Source: Dastarcus helophoroides | Lineage: Eukaryota; Arthropoda; Insecta; Coleoptera; Bothrideridae | Length of the DNA: 64,000 bases | Reading direction: 5' to 3' | Assembly: GCA_028583605.1 (NCBI GenBank) | Contig: CM053331.1 | Span: 9,656,857-9,720,856 of the forward strand | Shown: positions 21,340 to 33,290 of the stretch, piece after piece | Numbering within the stretch: position 1 is the first letter of the stretch | How the letters are laid out: each line of letters opens with the position of its first letter | Notes under the pieces: model-generated | What the model was told of the DNA's origin: nothing | Seen by the model: the letters and a program-made list of their open reading frames with translations, nothing else | The model's database searches: none | Program-made: the position numbers and the translations under genes

Positions 21340-21523
21340 TTAAATAAGTAGCGACAGTCATGCAATATTAATTATTGTTTTAATTGACCTATAACGTGTC
21401 ACAGACTTTCTTTGATGTTTTGTTGATGATTTGTTACATTTCTTGCGATCTCGCATGGTAGAAGTAGAACCCTAGTTCAATTCCTAGTGTCGGATCATGT
21501 TATTTTTAATTCGATTACACATC

Positions 21524-21695
21524 TTAGGGTGCGTTTAGATTAAATACGCACATTTTTCTGTGACATTAATGTCAACTATCCTGAGAGAAGCTATCTCCTA
21601 CCAGCTGTAGTCTCGGATAACTTCTCTCAAGATAGTTGACACTTATGTCAGCGAGAAATGTAGGGAATAAGGTGTCTAATCTAAATGCTCCCTTA
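21524..21695. mobile_element. Hairpin MITE, about 172 bp
   Basis: The left arm starts TTAGGGTGCGTTTAGATTA and the right arm, inverted, starts TAAGGGAGCATTTAGATTA. The arms remain complementary for most of the length (for example ATGTCAACTATCCTGAGAGA against its inverse near 21625). The transcript or single strand would fold as one long hairpin. The superfamily is not clear because the target duplication is short or eroded. Confidence 0.8.
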
Positions 21696-21991
21696 GTCAT
21701 AGCTACATATACATTTAGCATTACAGCATGCTAATAACGCGGCATTTGCGTGATGCTCAGGCGAAACCATAACAGTTTTCTCTATCAAAAATCGCTCAAT
21801 GCGTCTTTACTTCAATCAAAATTCACTAAAAAGCCATACAAAACTATTACATCCGGAGAAAGTCGCTGACAGACAAGATTATCGAAACAAACTAGTGAAA
21901 CATTGAAGACTACACCCAGAATTTCGAGAAAAATATCGGCATGAAATAAACGAAATATTCGATATTTCAAGTTTAAGCGTGAATATTTTGT

Positions 21992-23583
21992 GTTTAATCC
22001 ACTCGCAAAGGTAACCCCATTATGCTTTCAAAGCAGTGCGAGTAGGATGCGGAAACAAGAATAGATGGCGATGAACCGCCTTCTTAAACAAGAATAGGTT
22101 GCAATTTTTGGGGAAAATTCCTTTCGGTAACAAGTTTTATAACTTGAAAGTTCCATAGAAAAAAGTCTCCGCAGACAGAAGTCCTCACTGTGTCAGGCTA
22201 AACCGCACAGGAATTTGCTGTCTCCGACTGTCTAGTATGCCTCCAGGGGGGATCAATCCTATTAGTTGCTGTGAGCATCTTTCATGATAGTACTTGTAGA
22301 GACAAGAGACAAGCCACCAACCATACGCCTGTGCTCTAGTGTTTCGAGAGAATCGGTCAGACTCTCGTCATCAATTTGGCGAATCGCTCTTCTTTGAATT
22401 GAATCCAAGAAAGCTAAAGGGTGTTTTGGGGCTGAAGTCCGAACATGAGAACAGTATTCTAGTGTTAGCCTAACTTGAGTTTTGTATAGTGTTAATAGCT
22501 GATGAGATGTGAAGTACTTTTTAGCTCTAAAAAGAAAGCTTAGCTTCTGAGAGGCGGATTTGGCAATGGCGCGCACATGATCGACCCACGAAAAGTTAGT
22601 GCTCGCATTCACTCATAGGATAAATAGATTAGCTCCCATCGGAAGGATTTTACCGTCCATTAGTATGTCTGTTGCATTATCCCTTGATGTTTTCTTGAAG
22701 AAAACCGCGGCCTGAGTTTTTGAAGCGTTGAAGTCGACCAAATTGTTCTTACTCCATTCCAGAATAATCTCGAGATCTCGATTAATTGTCTTTATCTGCT
22801 GTTTCCTTAGTTGATCTGAAGCACCTATAGACAATGGTTTGTCGGAGAAAAAAGATGACACAAGGTTACTATCATCTGCGTAGCTGTATATAGGATTGAA
22901 AGTTGAAGCTAAGAGCTCGTTTATGTGCAACAGAAATAGAGCAGGAGACAAAACAGACCCCTCAGGCACCCCTGCGTTAATTGCAAATGTCTCGGATGAG
23001 ATGCCATCGACGACTACCTGAAGAGATCTGTCAGCGAGAAAATTGGATATCAAATGACAGAGTCCAGGAGGGAGATCATAAGATGTTAATTTGGAGAGAA
23101 GAGATGGGCGCCAGACTCTGTCGAAAGCCTTTGAGACATCCAATGCCACAATCCTAGCCTCACCATGTTTTTCCATAGCTGAGTTACAGATATGAGTAAC
23201 ATATGCCAGTAGATCGCCAGTGGAACGTTCTTGTATAAAACCGTATTGTCTATCGGATATGATTTTATTTTCCTCCAGATATTTGAGAATCTCGATATTG
23301 ATAACCTTTTCCATCACCTTAGGTATTACGGGGAACAAAGATACAGGGCGATAGTTGTTAGCCAGAATCCTTTTTCCCTTTTTAGGAACATGCTGCACCC
23401 TAGCAGATTTTCAGCTGTTAGATAATACACCTTTGTTGTAAAAGAGCGTGAACAATTTGCTTAGGACAGGAGTCAACTCTGGGGCGCACTTCTTAAGAAC
23501 AATGGCGATAATACCATCAAGGCCGGAATCTTTCGAGGTGTCAAGCTCAAGGAGAATCTTCCTGATTGTGCGATTGAAGACAA
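21992..23583 (-). pseudogene. Jockey/CR1-like non-LTR retrotransposon, reverse transcriptase to 3' end
   Basis: A 5'-truncated ORF2 that begins inside the reverse transcriptase. In order: DSGLDGIIAIVLKKCAPELT, then VPKKGKR..NNYRPVSLFPVI, IISDRQYGFIQERSTGDLLA, VALDVSKAFDRVW, AGVPEGSVLSP, then the catalytic YADD box (about 22880), and the thumb and C-terminal region with FLDSIQRRAIRQIDDESLTD. It copies LINE RNA into DNA at the target site. Damage: a TGA for tryptophan at 23411-23413, a TGA for glycine at 22613-22615, and a frameshift near 22300, after which CLYKYYHERCSQQL continues in another frame to the 3' terminus (GAGTGGATTAAAC, ending at 21992). The endonuclease and ORF1 are absent. Copies of the same family lie at 13.8 and 17.1 kb. 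Confidence 0.85.
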
Positions 23584-23738
23584 CTTCAAGCATCGAATTT
23601 TGAGAATAAAACGAAATTTTCAGCTTATATTCGGCTAGTTGAAAAATCGACATTCTCTGGAAAAAATTTAACTTTTAAACTTTGAAATACAAGACTTGTC
23701 CCCTGAAATCAAAAAAAATTAAAAAACACAACAAATGT
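23584..23738 (-). repeat. Family C tail downstream of the hammerhead-like motif
   Basis: On the minus strand, just after the motif: TTTGTTGTGTTTTTTAATTT, then GATTTCAGGGGACAAGTCTT and GTATTTCAAA, then TTTCGATTTTTCAACT-type AT sequence up to the broken LINE start at about 23584. The same order follows the motif at 61.54 kb and forms the insertion at 2.82 kb. Confidence 0.65.
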
Positions 23739-23783
23739 TGGTCTAACACGTTTCGATCGCCAAGCTATCGTCTTCAGGGACAT
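23739..23783 (-). ncRNA. Hammerhead-like motif, family C
   Basis: Minus strand: CTGAAGA (23771-23777), one unpaired base, helix II GATAGC/GCGATC with one mismatch and a short loop, GAAA (23751-23754), then CGTGTT as a very short helix III with the cleavage triplet GTT. Stem I is weak (GUC/GAC out of register), so activity is doubtful even though all core bases are present. Confidence 0.5.
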
Positions 23784-23869
23784 ATCTCTCTGAAGAGCTG
23801 CAGCCTAATTTATTTAGCTGATTGCTAATACATCGAAAAAGTCTTTAGGTGTTAAATCCAAAATTGCAA

Positions 23870-24560
23870 TTAAGAATGCTTAAAAAAAAAATTTTAAAAT
23901 TCGGATATAGAAATTAAAAATCTAAACAAAAAGGTAAAATTTGAAAATTAAACTGCACGTTTGGCTAGAAAATTATGAAAGAAAATAAAAGATAAAGCTT
24001 GAAATTTTAAGTTTAAAGTGGACAATATGGAAGTGAGAAAGAGTTTTTCAAGATTCAACTCAAAATTTCAACTTTCAATCCAAAATCATTTAAGAAAGTA
24101 CAAATTTTGAGCTTGGAATTCAGTTTTCTTCTCAAATACGAAATAAAGAGCAAAACTTTGAAATCAAAATTGCAGTTCTAACAAAATTTTTTTTTCCTTT
24201 TTTCAAGAGTAAACTCGCAGTTTCTACTAAGACCTCAATTTTGAAAACAAAGACATTTTGAAATTGAAACGGAAATTTACAGATTTTAATAGAAATATCA
24301 ATTAGGCGAGATTTCGAGAGTAAATTTAATATTCAGAACAAATATTTTGATGAAAAATATAGAAATTTTAAATTTGAAATGACACTACTCTGTTTTCTTT
24401 TTTAAAGTGTGCAATTTAAAGTCGAAAATGTGAGCTTCAAGGTTTTCAATTCGAGAAAAAATTAAAATGTAAAGTTTAGACTGGAAATTTGTAAGTCTAT
24501 TCAATTTCAAAGTAAATCTTTTTGCTTCGACTTTGTTGCTAGAAACTTGACAGCTCTACT
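23870..24560 (-). repeat. AT-rich degenerate tract, A-rich on plus strand
   Basis: Loose repeats of AAAATTTGAAA and GAAATTTAAA words, without exact periodicity, on the 5' side of the family C motif. No frame of interest. Confidence 0.5.
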
Positions 24561-25702
24561 TTAAAAGGATTTCTATCAATTTTACAAACTATGATTTTGT
24601 GGATACTGTTTGTAACTTTGGATAGCTGATGATAGTATATTGTTTTTCTGTTAATTTTTACGTAATACTTTAGACCCATTCGTTTTATTGTGTTATCTAA
24701 ACTAATTTTATAAATGGTGCTACCTTATGATAACCTTTCTACTCAGGATTACTTTCGGCTGAAAATGGAAATCGTTTTTTTTTGGCTGAGCAACTAGCAG
24801 CAATAAAAAAATGTTTAGTAGAAGCCTTGTTATCGATGTCATATCTAAAACAAAACAAATCGATATCTTAATTTAACAAACCATGAAATTGCAAAACTGT
24901 TTGTAACTTTGAATAGTTGATTATATAAAGTAATATATCTTTAAAATAATTTTTACCTTTGCACATATGTAATACTAAAGAAGGTATCTTAGCTAACCAT
25001 TGACGGACCAATGTACAGTGTAAATCTCTGGATATAGAAACCTAAACTTGGATAGTATGATTATATTAATGACTGTACCGGTAAATGCGCATTGCTTAAC
25101 GTGGAAAGTTTTTTTTTTAACTAAATCTCGGGGAAGTCAATAGCATATTCAGATTTTTTAGAAAAACAGTCTTCTAATTTTACGCGGGCGAAGTCGCGAG
25201 TTTTCAATAAAAATTTGAAATTTCAAAAATATTAAATATTAAGCGCCACGAGAACCAAATAGTTTTCGAACCATTGGTTTAAAATAAACTTTTCCAATTT
25301 AACGTTTTATTTATTGCGGTCCGCGTCATAATTTGAAAATTTTATTTGGCCCGTTGGGGAAAAAAGCTTGCCCACCTCTGATCTGGAGTATACATTATAA
25401 TGTAAAGGACAAACTTGACCTATGCTGTATGCTTCAGGTAACTAAATGTGTTTATTTAATAAGAATTAATACTACATATGTAGGTCAAAATCCTTGGAAA
25501 GTAAATATAGGGGAAACTGGGGTAAACAGGAACTCTGGGTAATTCTGAACACAGTACTATGTTAGAAATATGTGACATCTTTTTGCTCAGCTCGACTTCA
25601 CAAATTATTTCACTCTTAGAGTATAACAAAGCTCTACAGACACTATTCAAGTTATAAAGTTAAAAGGAAATTTTGTAATTTTTTCATAGATTACACTTAA
25701 TA
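24561..25702. other. Intergenic DNA with diverged direct repeats and a hAT-like end
   Basis: Two diverged direct copies of about 100 bp, each with ACTGTTTGTAACTTTG.ATAG, start near 24605 and 24895. At about 25340-25381 the minus strand reads CAGAGGTGGGCAAGC, then a GGCC-containing stretch, typical of the end of a hAT-type element; the other end was not found. The frames at 25333-25650 look accidental. Confidence 0.4.
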
Positions 25703-25704
25703 TA

Positions 25705-26589
25705 CGAGGGTTAATCAAATATAAATCGGAATTTGTTTTTAAAAATTATTGGTACAAGACACATATATGAAAGTTATTAACTATTTTTCCACATAATCCC
25801 CTGATTTTGCTATGCATTCTTCCTAACGGATTGGGAGTTTTTTAATGCCATCATAACAGAAAAAGGGGGGACCTGTTTGCAGTCAGTTGCGCACTAATGT
25901 CTTAATAGCAGCATCATCATGGAATCGCCCACCTCCTAAAGCTTTTTTCAGTGACCCAAACATATGATAACCGCATGGTCGGGAATATAAGGAGTGTGTT
26001 CTAATGTTGCTCAATGCATTTCCTCTAATTTTTGATGTGTCAGATTAGCTGAGTGGGGTGGTATTATTGTGAAGCAAAATCACATTTTTGACCGACAATT
26101 CGTGCCTCTTCCACCGATATGCCGGTTTTGCTTCATCAAATAGCTGGCATCAGTAGGCAGCATTAACTGTACGACGTTCATGCAGAAAATCGACGTGCAC
26201 AACAGCATTAATCTTGTCCGTAGTTACACTGGCCCGAGAACGACGGACAAGGGGTTCATTTTCAACTTGAGTTCGTCCTTCCAAAAATTTTTTATCGTAT
26301 TCATACACTTGAGTTTTCTTCAAACAAGTATCCCTAAAGTGTGCTTCTAATTTATGAAAAATTTCCACGTTCAAAAGCAGGAAATTTAATAATAATGCGC
26401 TGTGCAACGTGCGGATGAATCTCTTGCTCACTCATTGTATTTACAACTGAAGAACGGCGAGCAGGGAATTTGCTTGAGCGCAGAAATTCACGTAATATCC
26501 CCACCTAAAATGTCTAAGAGTATACGCACACTCCTGATGCCCCGATGGCGACATGATAGAAATTCCGGTTCATATTTTATTTACCCTCA
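25705..26589 (-). mobile_element. Mariner-like element, internally deleted, copy 1
   Basis: Terminal repeats CGAGGGTTAATCAAATATAA at the left and, inverted, TGAGGGTAAATAAAATATGA at the right, each flanked by TA (25703-25704 and 26590-26591). At 885 bp it is shorter than the roughly 1.3 kb of a complete mariner. It encodes a broken transposase read on the minus strand. The copy at 59.5 kb has the same ends and the same internal deletion. Confidence 0.85.
25790..26431 (-). pseudogene. Mariner transposase, central region deleted
   Basis: The frame starts MSKRFIRTLHSALL, followed by an N-terminal helix-turn-helix region with FHKLEAHFRDTCLKKTQVYE, FLEGRTQVENEPL and SVTTDKINAV. It then jumps directly to VHVDFLHERRTVNAAY, a block that in complete mariners lies after the first catalytic aspartate, so roughly 100 residues are missing, including that residue. 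After a TGA (26148-26150) the reading continues in frame with CQLFDEAKPAYRWKRHELSV and KNVILLHNN, where the second aspartate of HDN is replaced by N. The third catalytic box (YSPDL.PCDYH in the other copy) is damaged here (YIPDHAV). It is inactive. Confidence 0.8.
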
Positions 26590-26591
26590 TA

Positions 26592-26984
26592 GCTTGGTTT
26601 CTATACGCAATCATTACATGAAAATTGTAGACATATTTACTTGTTATTTAAAGATCGTATTGCGAATGATAATAATGGCAAAATGAAATATGTCTCGCAA
26701 TAAAATCTTTTCTTTCAATTTTTCACTATAAAGGGTAATTGCGGACGACTTGGACTAGGACAATGTCGAACACTCGGCATTACACAATGAGAGGGTAAAT
26801 AGATTTAAGGAATTTATTATTCAGAATTTTTAGAGTTATGTAAACAAGAAGAAGAAAGAGTTCAACAATGTAGTAATGAAGATTGTTGTATTTTTTGTAA
26901 TGAAAAATGTAAAATGCCCCCATTTAAAGATTAGTTGGTGTTAATCATGTAAAGACTAGATACACGAGGAGTGTTCGAATGATC
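26592..26984. other. Spacer between mariner and RTE fragments
   Basis: AT-rich, nothing recognised. The RTE 3' terminus may extend a little into the right end of this stretch. Confidence 0.35.
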
Positions 26985-28320
26985 AGTCACCATCGAAATA
27001 GTGTCTAGGCAATTTCTGTCGTAATTCTTTTTTTTTCTTTAGCTCGTTCTCATCCACTTCTGGACACAGACCTCCTTCATATTTTTCCACCACTCTTTAT
27101 CTTGAGCATTCAAGATCCAGTTTTTGCCAGCTCGCTTCTGAATATCGTCTCTCCATCTTGTTTGAAGGCGTCCGATACTTCGTTTAGTTTCCATGGTTCT
27201 CCATGGTATTATCCTCTTCGTTCATTTAATATCATCTCTGGCGACGTGTCCTGCCTAGCGCCATTTATTAGTGGTTACACGCTCTATGACATCGACGACT
27301 CTCGTTCTCTCTTTCATGGCTTCGCTTCTGACTCGATCTCTTACACTGATCTCCAATATTGCGCTCTCTATCGGTCGTTGGCATACCCTTAAACGATCCG
27401 CCCCACTTTGTGGTAGGGTTACTGTCTCGAGGCCGTATGTCACGACAGAAAATGTGCAAGAGTCGAAGACTTTCCGTTCCAGGTTGATGGAAATGTCCAG
27501 TTCCCTGAGGATGTGGCCAAGTTTTCCAAATGCCACCCATGTCAAGCCAACTCTCCTGGGGATTTCTAAGGCCCGATTTTTTTTGTCAATCCTGATATTG
27601 TAGCCAAGGTACGCGTATTGTTCAACCACTTCAAGTGTGTGATTGTCGAGCGTAACCTGAATGTTGTCTGGATTCATGACCTAGGATTGTTGAAGGTTCA
27701 GTCTCACGGTCTCCGAAATTTCTTTCAGCTCTTTTAACATATCTTTAAGTTCATTCGCCTCGGTGCTCATTAGGATGATGTCCTCAGCAAAGCGTAGGTG
27801 ACTCAGAAACATTCCGTCGATACTGACTCCTTTCTGTTGCTATGTCAGATTTTTTAAGATATCTTGTAGTGAGAGCGTAAATGGCTTAGGCGAAATAGTG
27901 TCGCCTTGTTTTACTTCTCTTTTGATGGGTATCCTCCGGGGTCTTCTTCAATGTTGATGTGGAGAGTGGCGTGTTCATAGAGGTTTCTCATAAGGGTTGA
28001 GTATCTTAAGTCAATCCTTGCACCGTTCATCGCATGCAAGATTGTTCAGATTTCTATAAAGTCGGATGATTTTGGTAATCGACAAATGCCGCATTGTTTG
28101 GTTATGATCGATCGTGCTGTAACCCTTTCTGAATCCAGCTTGTTCCACAGGTTGGTAAAAATCGAGCTTATTGTTGAGACGGTTGGTGATTATTCTAATT
28201 AAGAGCTTGTATAGTATTGAGCCCTGTGGTTTTAGTTGTTCGTTGGATTGCCTTTTTTGAAGAGAATAGTGACCTCAGAATTTCTCGGTGCATCCTAATT
28301 AAAGGCTGACAACTGTTAAT
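26985..28320 (-). pseudogene. RTE-clade LINE, reverse transcriptase and C-terminal half
   Basis: Read on the minus strand from about 28310: PRNSEVTILFKKGNP, ILYKLLIRIITNRLNNKL, QPVEQAGFRKGYSTIDHN, VKQGDTISPKPFTLSLQDIL, LSHLRFAEDIILMSTEANEL (the FADD box with A-E-D), then the open frame 27255-27677 with VVEQYAYLGYNIRIDKKNRA and the C-terminal RVVDVIERVTTNKWR. Past a TAG replacing tryptophan at 27255 it continues GRLQTRWRDDIQKRAGKNW to near 27000. These are the blocks of RTE (BovB-like) enzymes. There are several shifts and stops (for example near 28000, 27850 and 27680). The endonuclease half is missing here, but a complementary piece of the same type lies at 53.7-55.0 kb. Confidence 0.8.
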
Positions 28321-31300
28321 TAGTCTTGTTCGCCATTACCCCACCAACGTCGGGTAAAGCCGAACAGTTAATATTTTGTTTTTGCTCTTAAATGAGGTAA
28401 AAGGTAATTAGTAAAATAGTTGAACATTCTGAACAAGCAATGAAAAAACCTATTGCAAAATTCCTTCGTGATATCTAAAATCTCCCTTCCTATTTCCCCA
28501 TTTTTTCATTCCTATTTTTAGATAAAAATGTACCTGTAGGTAAAAGTCTTCAAACTGTTTGAATAAGGAAAATTTTTTATGCTGAAATAATTTCCGTATG
28601 AGATTAACTCAAATTTCCCCGTGTTCGGTTAATTTCTGTTAGAAAAGCATGACACATATGCAAAGATAAGCTTCAGGCTGGAAGGTATTTTAAAATAAAC
28701 TGTTATGCAAATTTAGGGTGTTGACGGAATACTAATTTAATTTTTGACCGCCAGATTCCGTGCCTAATGCAAGCTAATGCTAGCTTATATTTTACATAAT
28801 CATATTAAATGGACTGCATTTTAAAAAGGAAGCATGTGCATAGGTTTCTAAAATTGTTCCATGTGACCGAAAAAACAATGTTAAAAAATAATCTTTATTT
28901 TTTTACACTGAGATTTTTAAATTAAGCGTTTAGGTATTATGAATTTTTCTCTTCTGGAAATTATGCTAACGTGTCATTCAATTCGCACGGCATCAAGAAA
29001 CATAAAAAAATCTGGCGCTCATAAAAATTGCTTAAGTAATAATAATTAAGTAAGGAAAAAATGTCGAAAACCGAAGGCTAACTGAATATATATGCACTTG
29101 TTTTCTAGACTACAACTGATTATTAAACTTGGACTTTGAGGAAGTAAAAATTTCAAATATTTTATCGCTCTTGCCGTTAAATAATGGAATGTATGAGCTA
29201 CAGTTATTTTTTTAAATTTCCCTTGTTTTATAAATAAAATATCGCAAGCAACAAAGGATTGTGACATTAAATATGTCAGAATCCTTATTTCGTTGAAAAT
29301 TCTCTTTCATGGAGCTATTTACCAGAATGAAATATTAAAAAAAAATCATCTTCCCTATTTGCTTTTTTTTCTTGTTTATCGCAAAATACTGCACTCCGTA
29401 GAAAGATTTTTATCCATATTTGCATCTAAGCTATTACTTTTCCCTTGCATATTTGCTAAGCTTAAGTGCATATGGAATAAAATGTGTGTTTTACGCTTTT
29501 CTTGAACGTGAAGCATCTTCATATCGAAGCACATTAATATCTCGCTTTTCATTTAGATAGATCGGAATTTATTTTAAAAGATTTACTCAACTCCGTTCTT
29601 ATCATTTACTTTAATTTGATTTCGATTTTCATTAAATTTCCACTTCATATTGCTCCAAATTTTGGGAGCAATAGAATAAAATGAAGTTGAAAATTCAATT
29701 TTTAAGTCAAAATTTTGAAGTAACTAAAAATTTAAACGTAAGCACGAAATGTCTACAGAGAAACTAGAAACTGTCAATATAGTTTTTTTCCTGATTTTTA
29801 TGTTGATCCTGATTTCACATTTTGAAAAAAAAACTGGAAAGTTCTAAAAAATTAGGGAAGTATATTTTTCAAAAATTTGACCTTTTACAGATTGGTTCTT
29901 ATTGTTATTTTTTATTATAAAAGGTTAAAAGGACATGATTTAAAAGTATATTATACGAGTATTCTGGTTTTCTTTGAACTTTTGAGTGTCTCTCGAAATT
30001 TTCGTCTTATGTCATGTGTTTTCAAATTTAGTTGCGAACTTCCTACTTAAATTCTGAATAAGCCAAAGAGAACTGATAAAAAAATATAAACCATTAATTT
30101 TTTTATGAGATTTCAGGTTGTTTTTAAACTTTTTATTTTAATCATAACACTGGCCAACATAGATTTTGTGACACAAACTCTGGTAGGGAATTGTGTTTGG
30201 ACTACCTTACCCCCATCAAGGAACCATTCTTATTTTTTTGAATCACCCTCAGTTTTCTTGTGAGAAATTAAAATTTATTTTTAGAAAAGTAGTCTTCCCA
30301 AATACTGTTCGTTTTTATTCAGGTCCATGTATTATTTACATCTAAAGAAATTTTACCGGAAATAAAACGTAATATCATGATCGTATTAATTCTTTATTTG
30401 AAGTCTTTTTTTATCATTAAAATTTGGGTGCATTTTATGTAAATGAGACACAAAGGATCGAAAGAATCATAATTAGAAAAAAGTTTGTCCTTCACATAGA
30501 TCTTTTACTTGTAAATAGAAATCTGTAAAGCATTTACACTTGTAAAGCTCTCTAGTACCACTTCATATCAAATAAGGCTTACCAAAAATTTTCTAGAGGG
30601 TATAGGTCATAATAAAAATGGATTTTCATATTTTAAAGAGAAATTCCTCAGAATGAGTAAAGTAGTAGTAGTAGTAAAACCTTAAATTAAAAAAAATTAA
30701 TACAATACTTGTTTAAAGAAAAACTAAATGTTTTGAAATAATCAACATGAAGATGCTTTAAGAATTTAATTGGAAATTTTTTGGTTTACCATAAGAGTGA
30801 CATCTTGGTTATTGGTATTGGTATTTGGTTAAAAAACTTGTATTGAGGTATAAAGCATTGGATTGCAATATGGAGATCATGTTTCATTTTTTGAACACAT
30901 GTCTTGACTTTATTCCTACCAAAGAGTTTTTATAACTAGAGACGACACGCAGGCTATTTTCTGTAGTCGATGTTGTCGGCAACATATCATGGGGGTACGC
31001 TCTCTCAATCAAAACATTGTACAGTACCTGACTGGCCCAATAGACTAGCTTATTAAAATCAATCAGAAATTTGTTAATGAGTCCTAATTTTATATTTTTT
31101 TTGCAAAAACTTATCTGCTTAACATCATGAAATATTCTTAAAATAAAACATTTTTCCAAAACTAATTTTGATAAATTGAATCCATAATTATTGTCCTAAT
31201 AGTCATCGTATAAATGATTTTCTAATAAATCAAAGATTTCTAAATTAATATTGCCTAATGTAACTTATATCTAATACTGAAGCATATTACTTTTTTAAAT

Positions 31301-31399
31301 AAATCAGAAGTTTTCGTTGCAAATCTAAATTATTGTTTTTCAGCAACTTTGCAAAGATTTATATAATAAATTTTGAAGCATTGGGTGACTTTTCTAATT
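28321..31399. other. Long AT-rich stretch without a gene
   Basis: About 3 kb with only accidental short frames (29046-29267, 29293-29505, 30884-31159). The part 29600-30100 leans toward the TTTGAAAATTT word type of the AT tracts but is weaker. A (GTA)n run of four to five units lies at about 30661-30676. No RNA gene or element end was found. Confidence 0.4.
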
Positions 31400-31479
31400 G
31401 ATTCTGTGTCATCATAACTATTTAATTTAATTTTTTTTCGATATCTTAGTGGCAAAATATCCACAAGAAAAAAAAGTAA

Positions 31480-32200
31480 ACGAGAGTTTCTTTTTTACAT
31501 ATCAGGAAAAATTTATTATTTTTCAATAAAAAAATTACAGAAATTCGGAAAATCTTATATTGCTGGATAGAGAATTAAAAATCCTTTCAGATGAGCTGTA
31601 GTAAGCGTCCTTGTTCTATTTAAAAATTTTAAATGATAGCTGTCACTTCAAGGGGGCTGAAGGAGACGGTATCAAATTATGCTTAAAAAAGCGTCATTTT
31701 AAATTTAAAAATTAACGTGATACAGGATTTTACTGATAAATTGCAGGTAAAGAAAAAAATTTTTTTTTTTTGTGAAAAAGAAATCCTTCTTCCTTCGTGT
31801 TGGATATTTTGCCATCCGCGTATCAGAAAAAAGGAATACATTTAAATTGAAAAAGTATGACACAAAATCAATTGGAAAAATCAGATTTGACAGATATTTG
31901 GTACATGAGCATAATTAAGATACATTTCAAACACATTTTAAAATTGTCAAATTTAATTTTCTCAACGAATATTAATAAAATTCAAAAAACCTTTGCTGAA
32001 TAGATAATTAAAACCCCTCCCAAATGATCCACCAAGCACCCTCTCGTTCAATTTAAAAATCTCAAAGGGGTAATTGTCACTTTTAGAAGGTTGAAGAGAA
32101 ACGGATAAAATTATCTTTAAGAAGTTTCATTTTAGAATTCAAAATAGACCTGTTCATAAATTTTGAATTACGTAAATAATGAATTTATGCGTTAATTTTG
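31480..32200. repeat. Diverged direct duplication
   Basis: Two blocks resemble each other: 31620-31720 (TTTAAAAATTTTAAATGATA, then GCTGTCACTTCAAGGGGGCT) and 32050-32150 (TTTAAAAATCTCAAAGGGGT, then AATTGTCACTTTTAGAAGGTT). The spacing is about 430 bp. Similarity extends weakly to both sides. A GGATATTTTGCCA-like word also recurs (about 31453 inverted and 31801). Origin unknown. Confidence 0.45.
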
Positions 32201-33290
32201 GACCTCATTGTATAAAATAAACTTACTGACTAATATGGCCCTTTTTTGGTTGAATATAGCATTTTTCCATCCACATCAATTTTCTTACTAGTAGGCTAAT
32301 TGAAATAGATAATTTTAGAAAGCATTCGATTGTGAATACGACCCTGTATCCTACTCAATAAACCATCTTGAACACGCTTCTCTGAAGTATACGAATTATT
32401 TTAAAAATAACTCTTTTTACTAACACTTAACGCTATAAACTACTTCTAATCACTAAGCTGCATAATGAACACTAGATTTAAACGCATCAAAGCTGCAATT
32501 AAGGACAAAATTGCAAAAAAAAACAATATTTGTCTGTCAAAAACTTCTGTCAAAATTCATGTTGATAAACTCTTCCCTCTCACTCCAATAACAACGACAC
32601 GAAAGTTTGTTTATTGTCATCTCTATTTTATATTTAGTCTATGATTCCTACGAATTAGGGGGCTCTGGGGGGCTCTAAGTGATGAGAACTGATGAAGGTT
32701 TTATCCGGACGTTCCAATGGTAAAAAAATTATCAGGGTAGATCAAACTCAATGGTATTGACTGACTACTACTGATTGATCAAGAGGGACCAATTAAGAGC
32801 TAAATAACCTACAGAAACAAAGATTATAAGTTCCTAATGTACATTTTATACGTTATATTTCTGGAGATCCATCATTTTTCAAACATTTGACAAACAAATG
32901 CTATGGGTGATAAAAATTTCAAAACTGCTAATTTTAAATGACAACAACTAATACTATTAATAGTATTATTATTTAAAAATCTCAAAACAAGATCATGTGG
33001 CATGACAAAAGTTCAATTTTGTTATTGGCCAGTATAATATTTTTTTGTTCTCGAAATTTTGATTTTAATCACGAGATTTTGACTTGAATAAAATTGAAAT
33101 AAAAAATTCCTTACCTCTAAAACTTCATAAAATATAAATAAATAAAAAAATAAAAACGCAAACTAAAATATTGATTAAGAAAAATTATAATGCCAGGAGA
33201 ATTTTGAAAGTTAAAAATATTGTATAAACTTTGTGTATTATGGAAATTTCAACTTTTATCTAATTTTGCACCTCAACGTTATTATTATTT
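32201..33290. other. AT-rich DNA without a gene
   Basis: No motif-bearing frame. A perfect small palindrome, AATACTATTAATAGTATT, lies at about 32949-32966. Otherwise unremarkable. Confidence 0.4.

Noticed and set aside
21420..21500. tRNA-like B box (AGTTCAATTCC) suggesting a tRNA gene or SINE
   Set aside because: No matching A box at the right distance and no cloverleaf can be drawn.
22262..22612. Treating each open piece of the LINE at 22-23.6 kb as a separate gene
   Set aside because: The pieces are in one frame separated by single nonsense codons and continue one conserved protein order.
24615..24660. CTGATGATAG as a hammerhead core
   Set aside because: No helix II and no GAAAC downstream.
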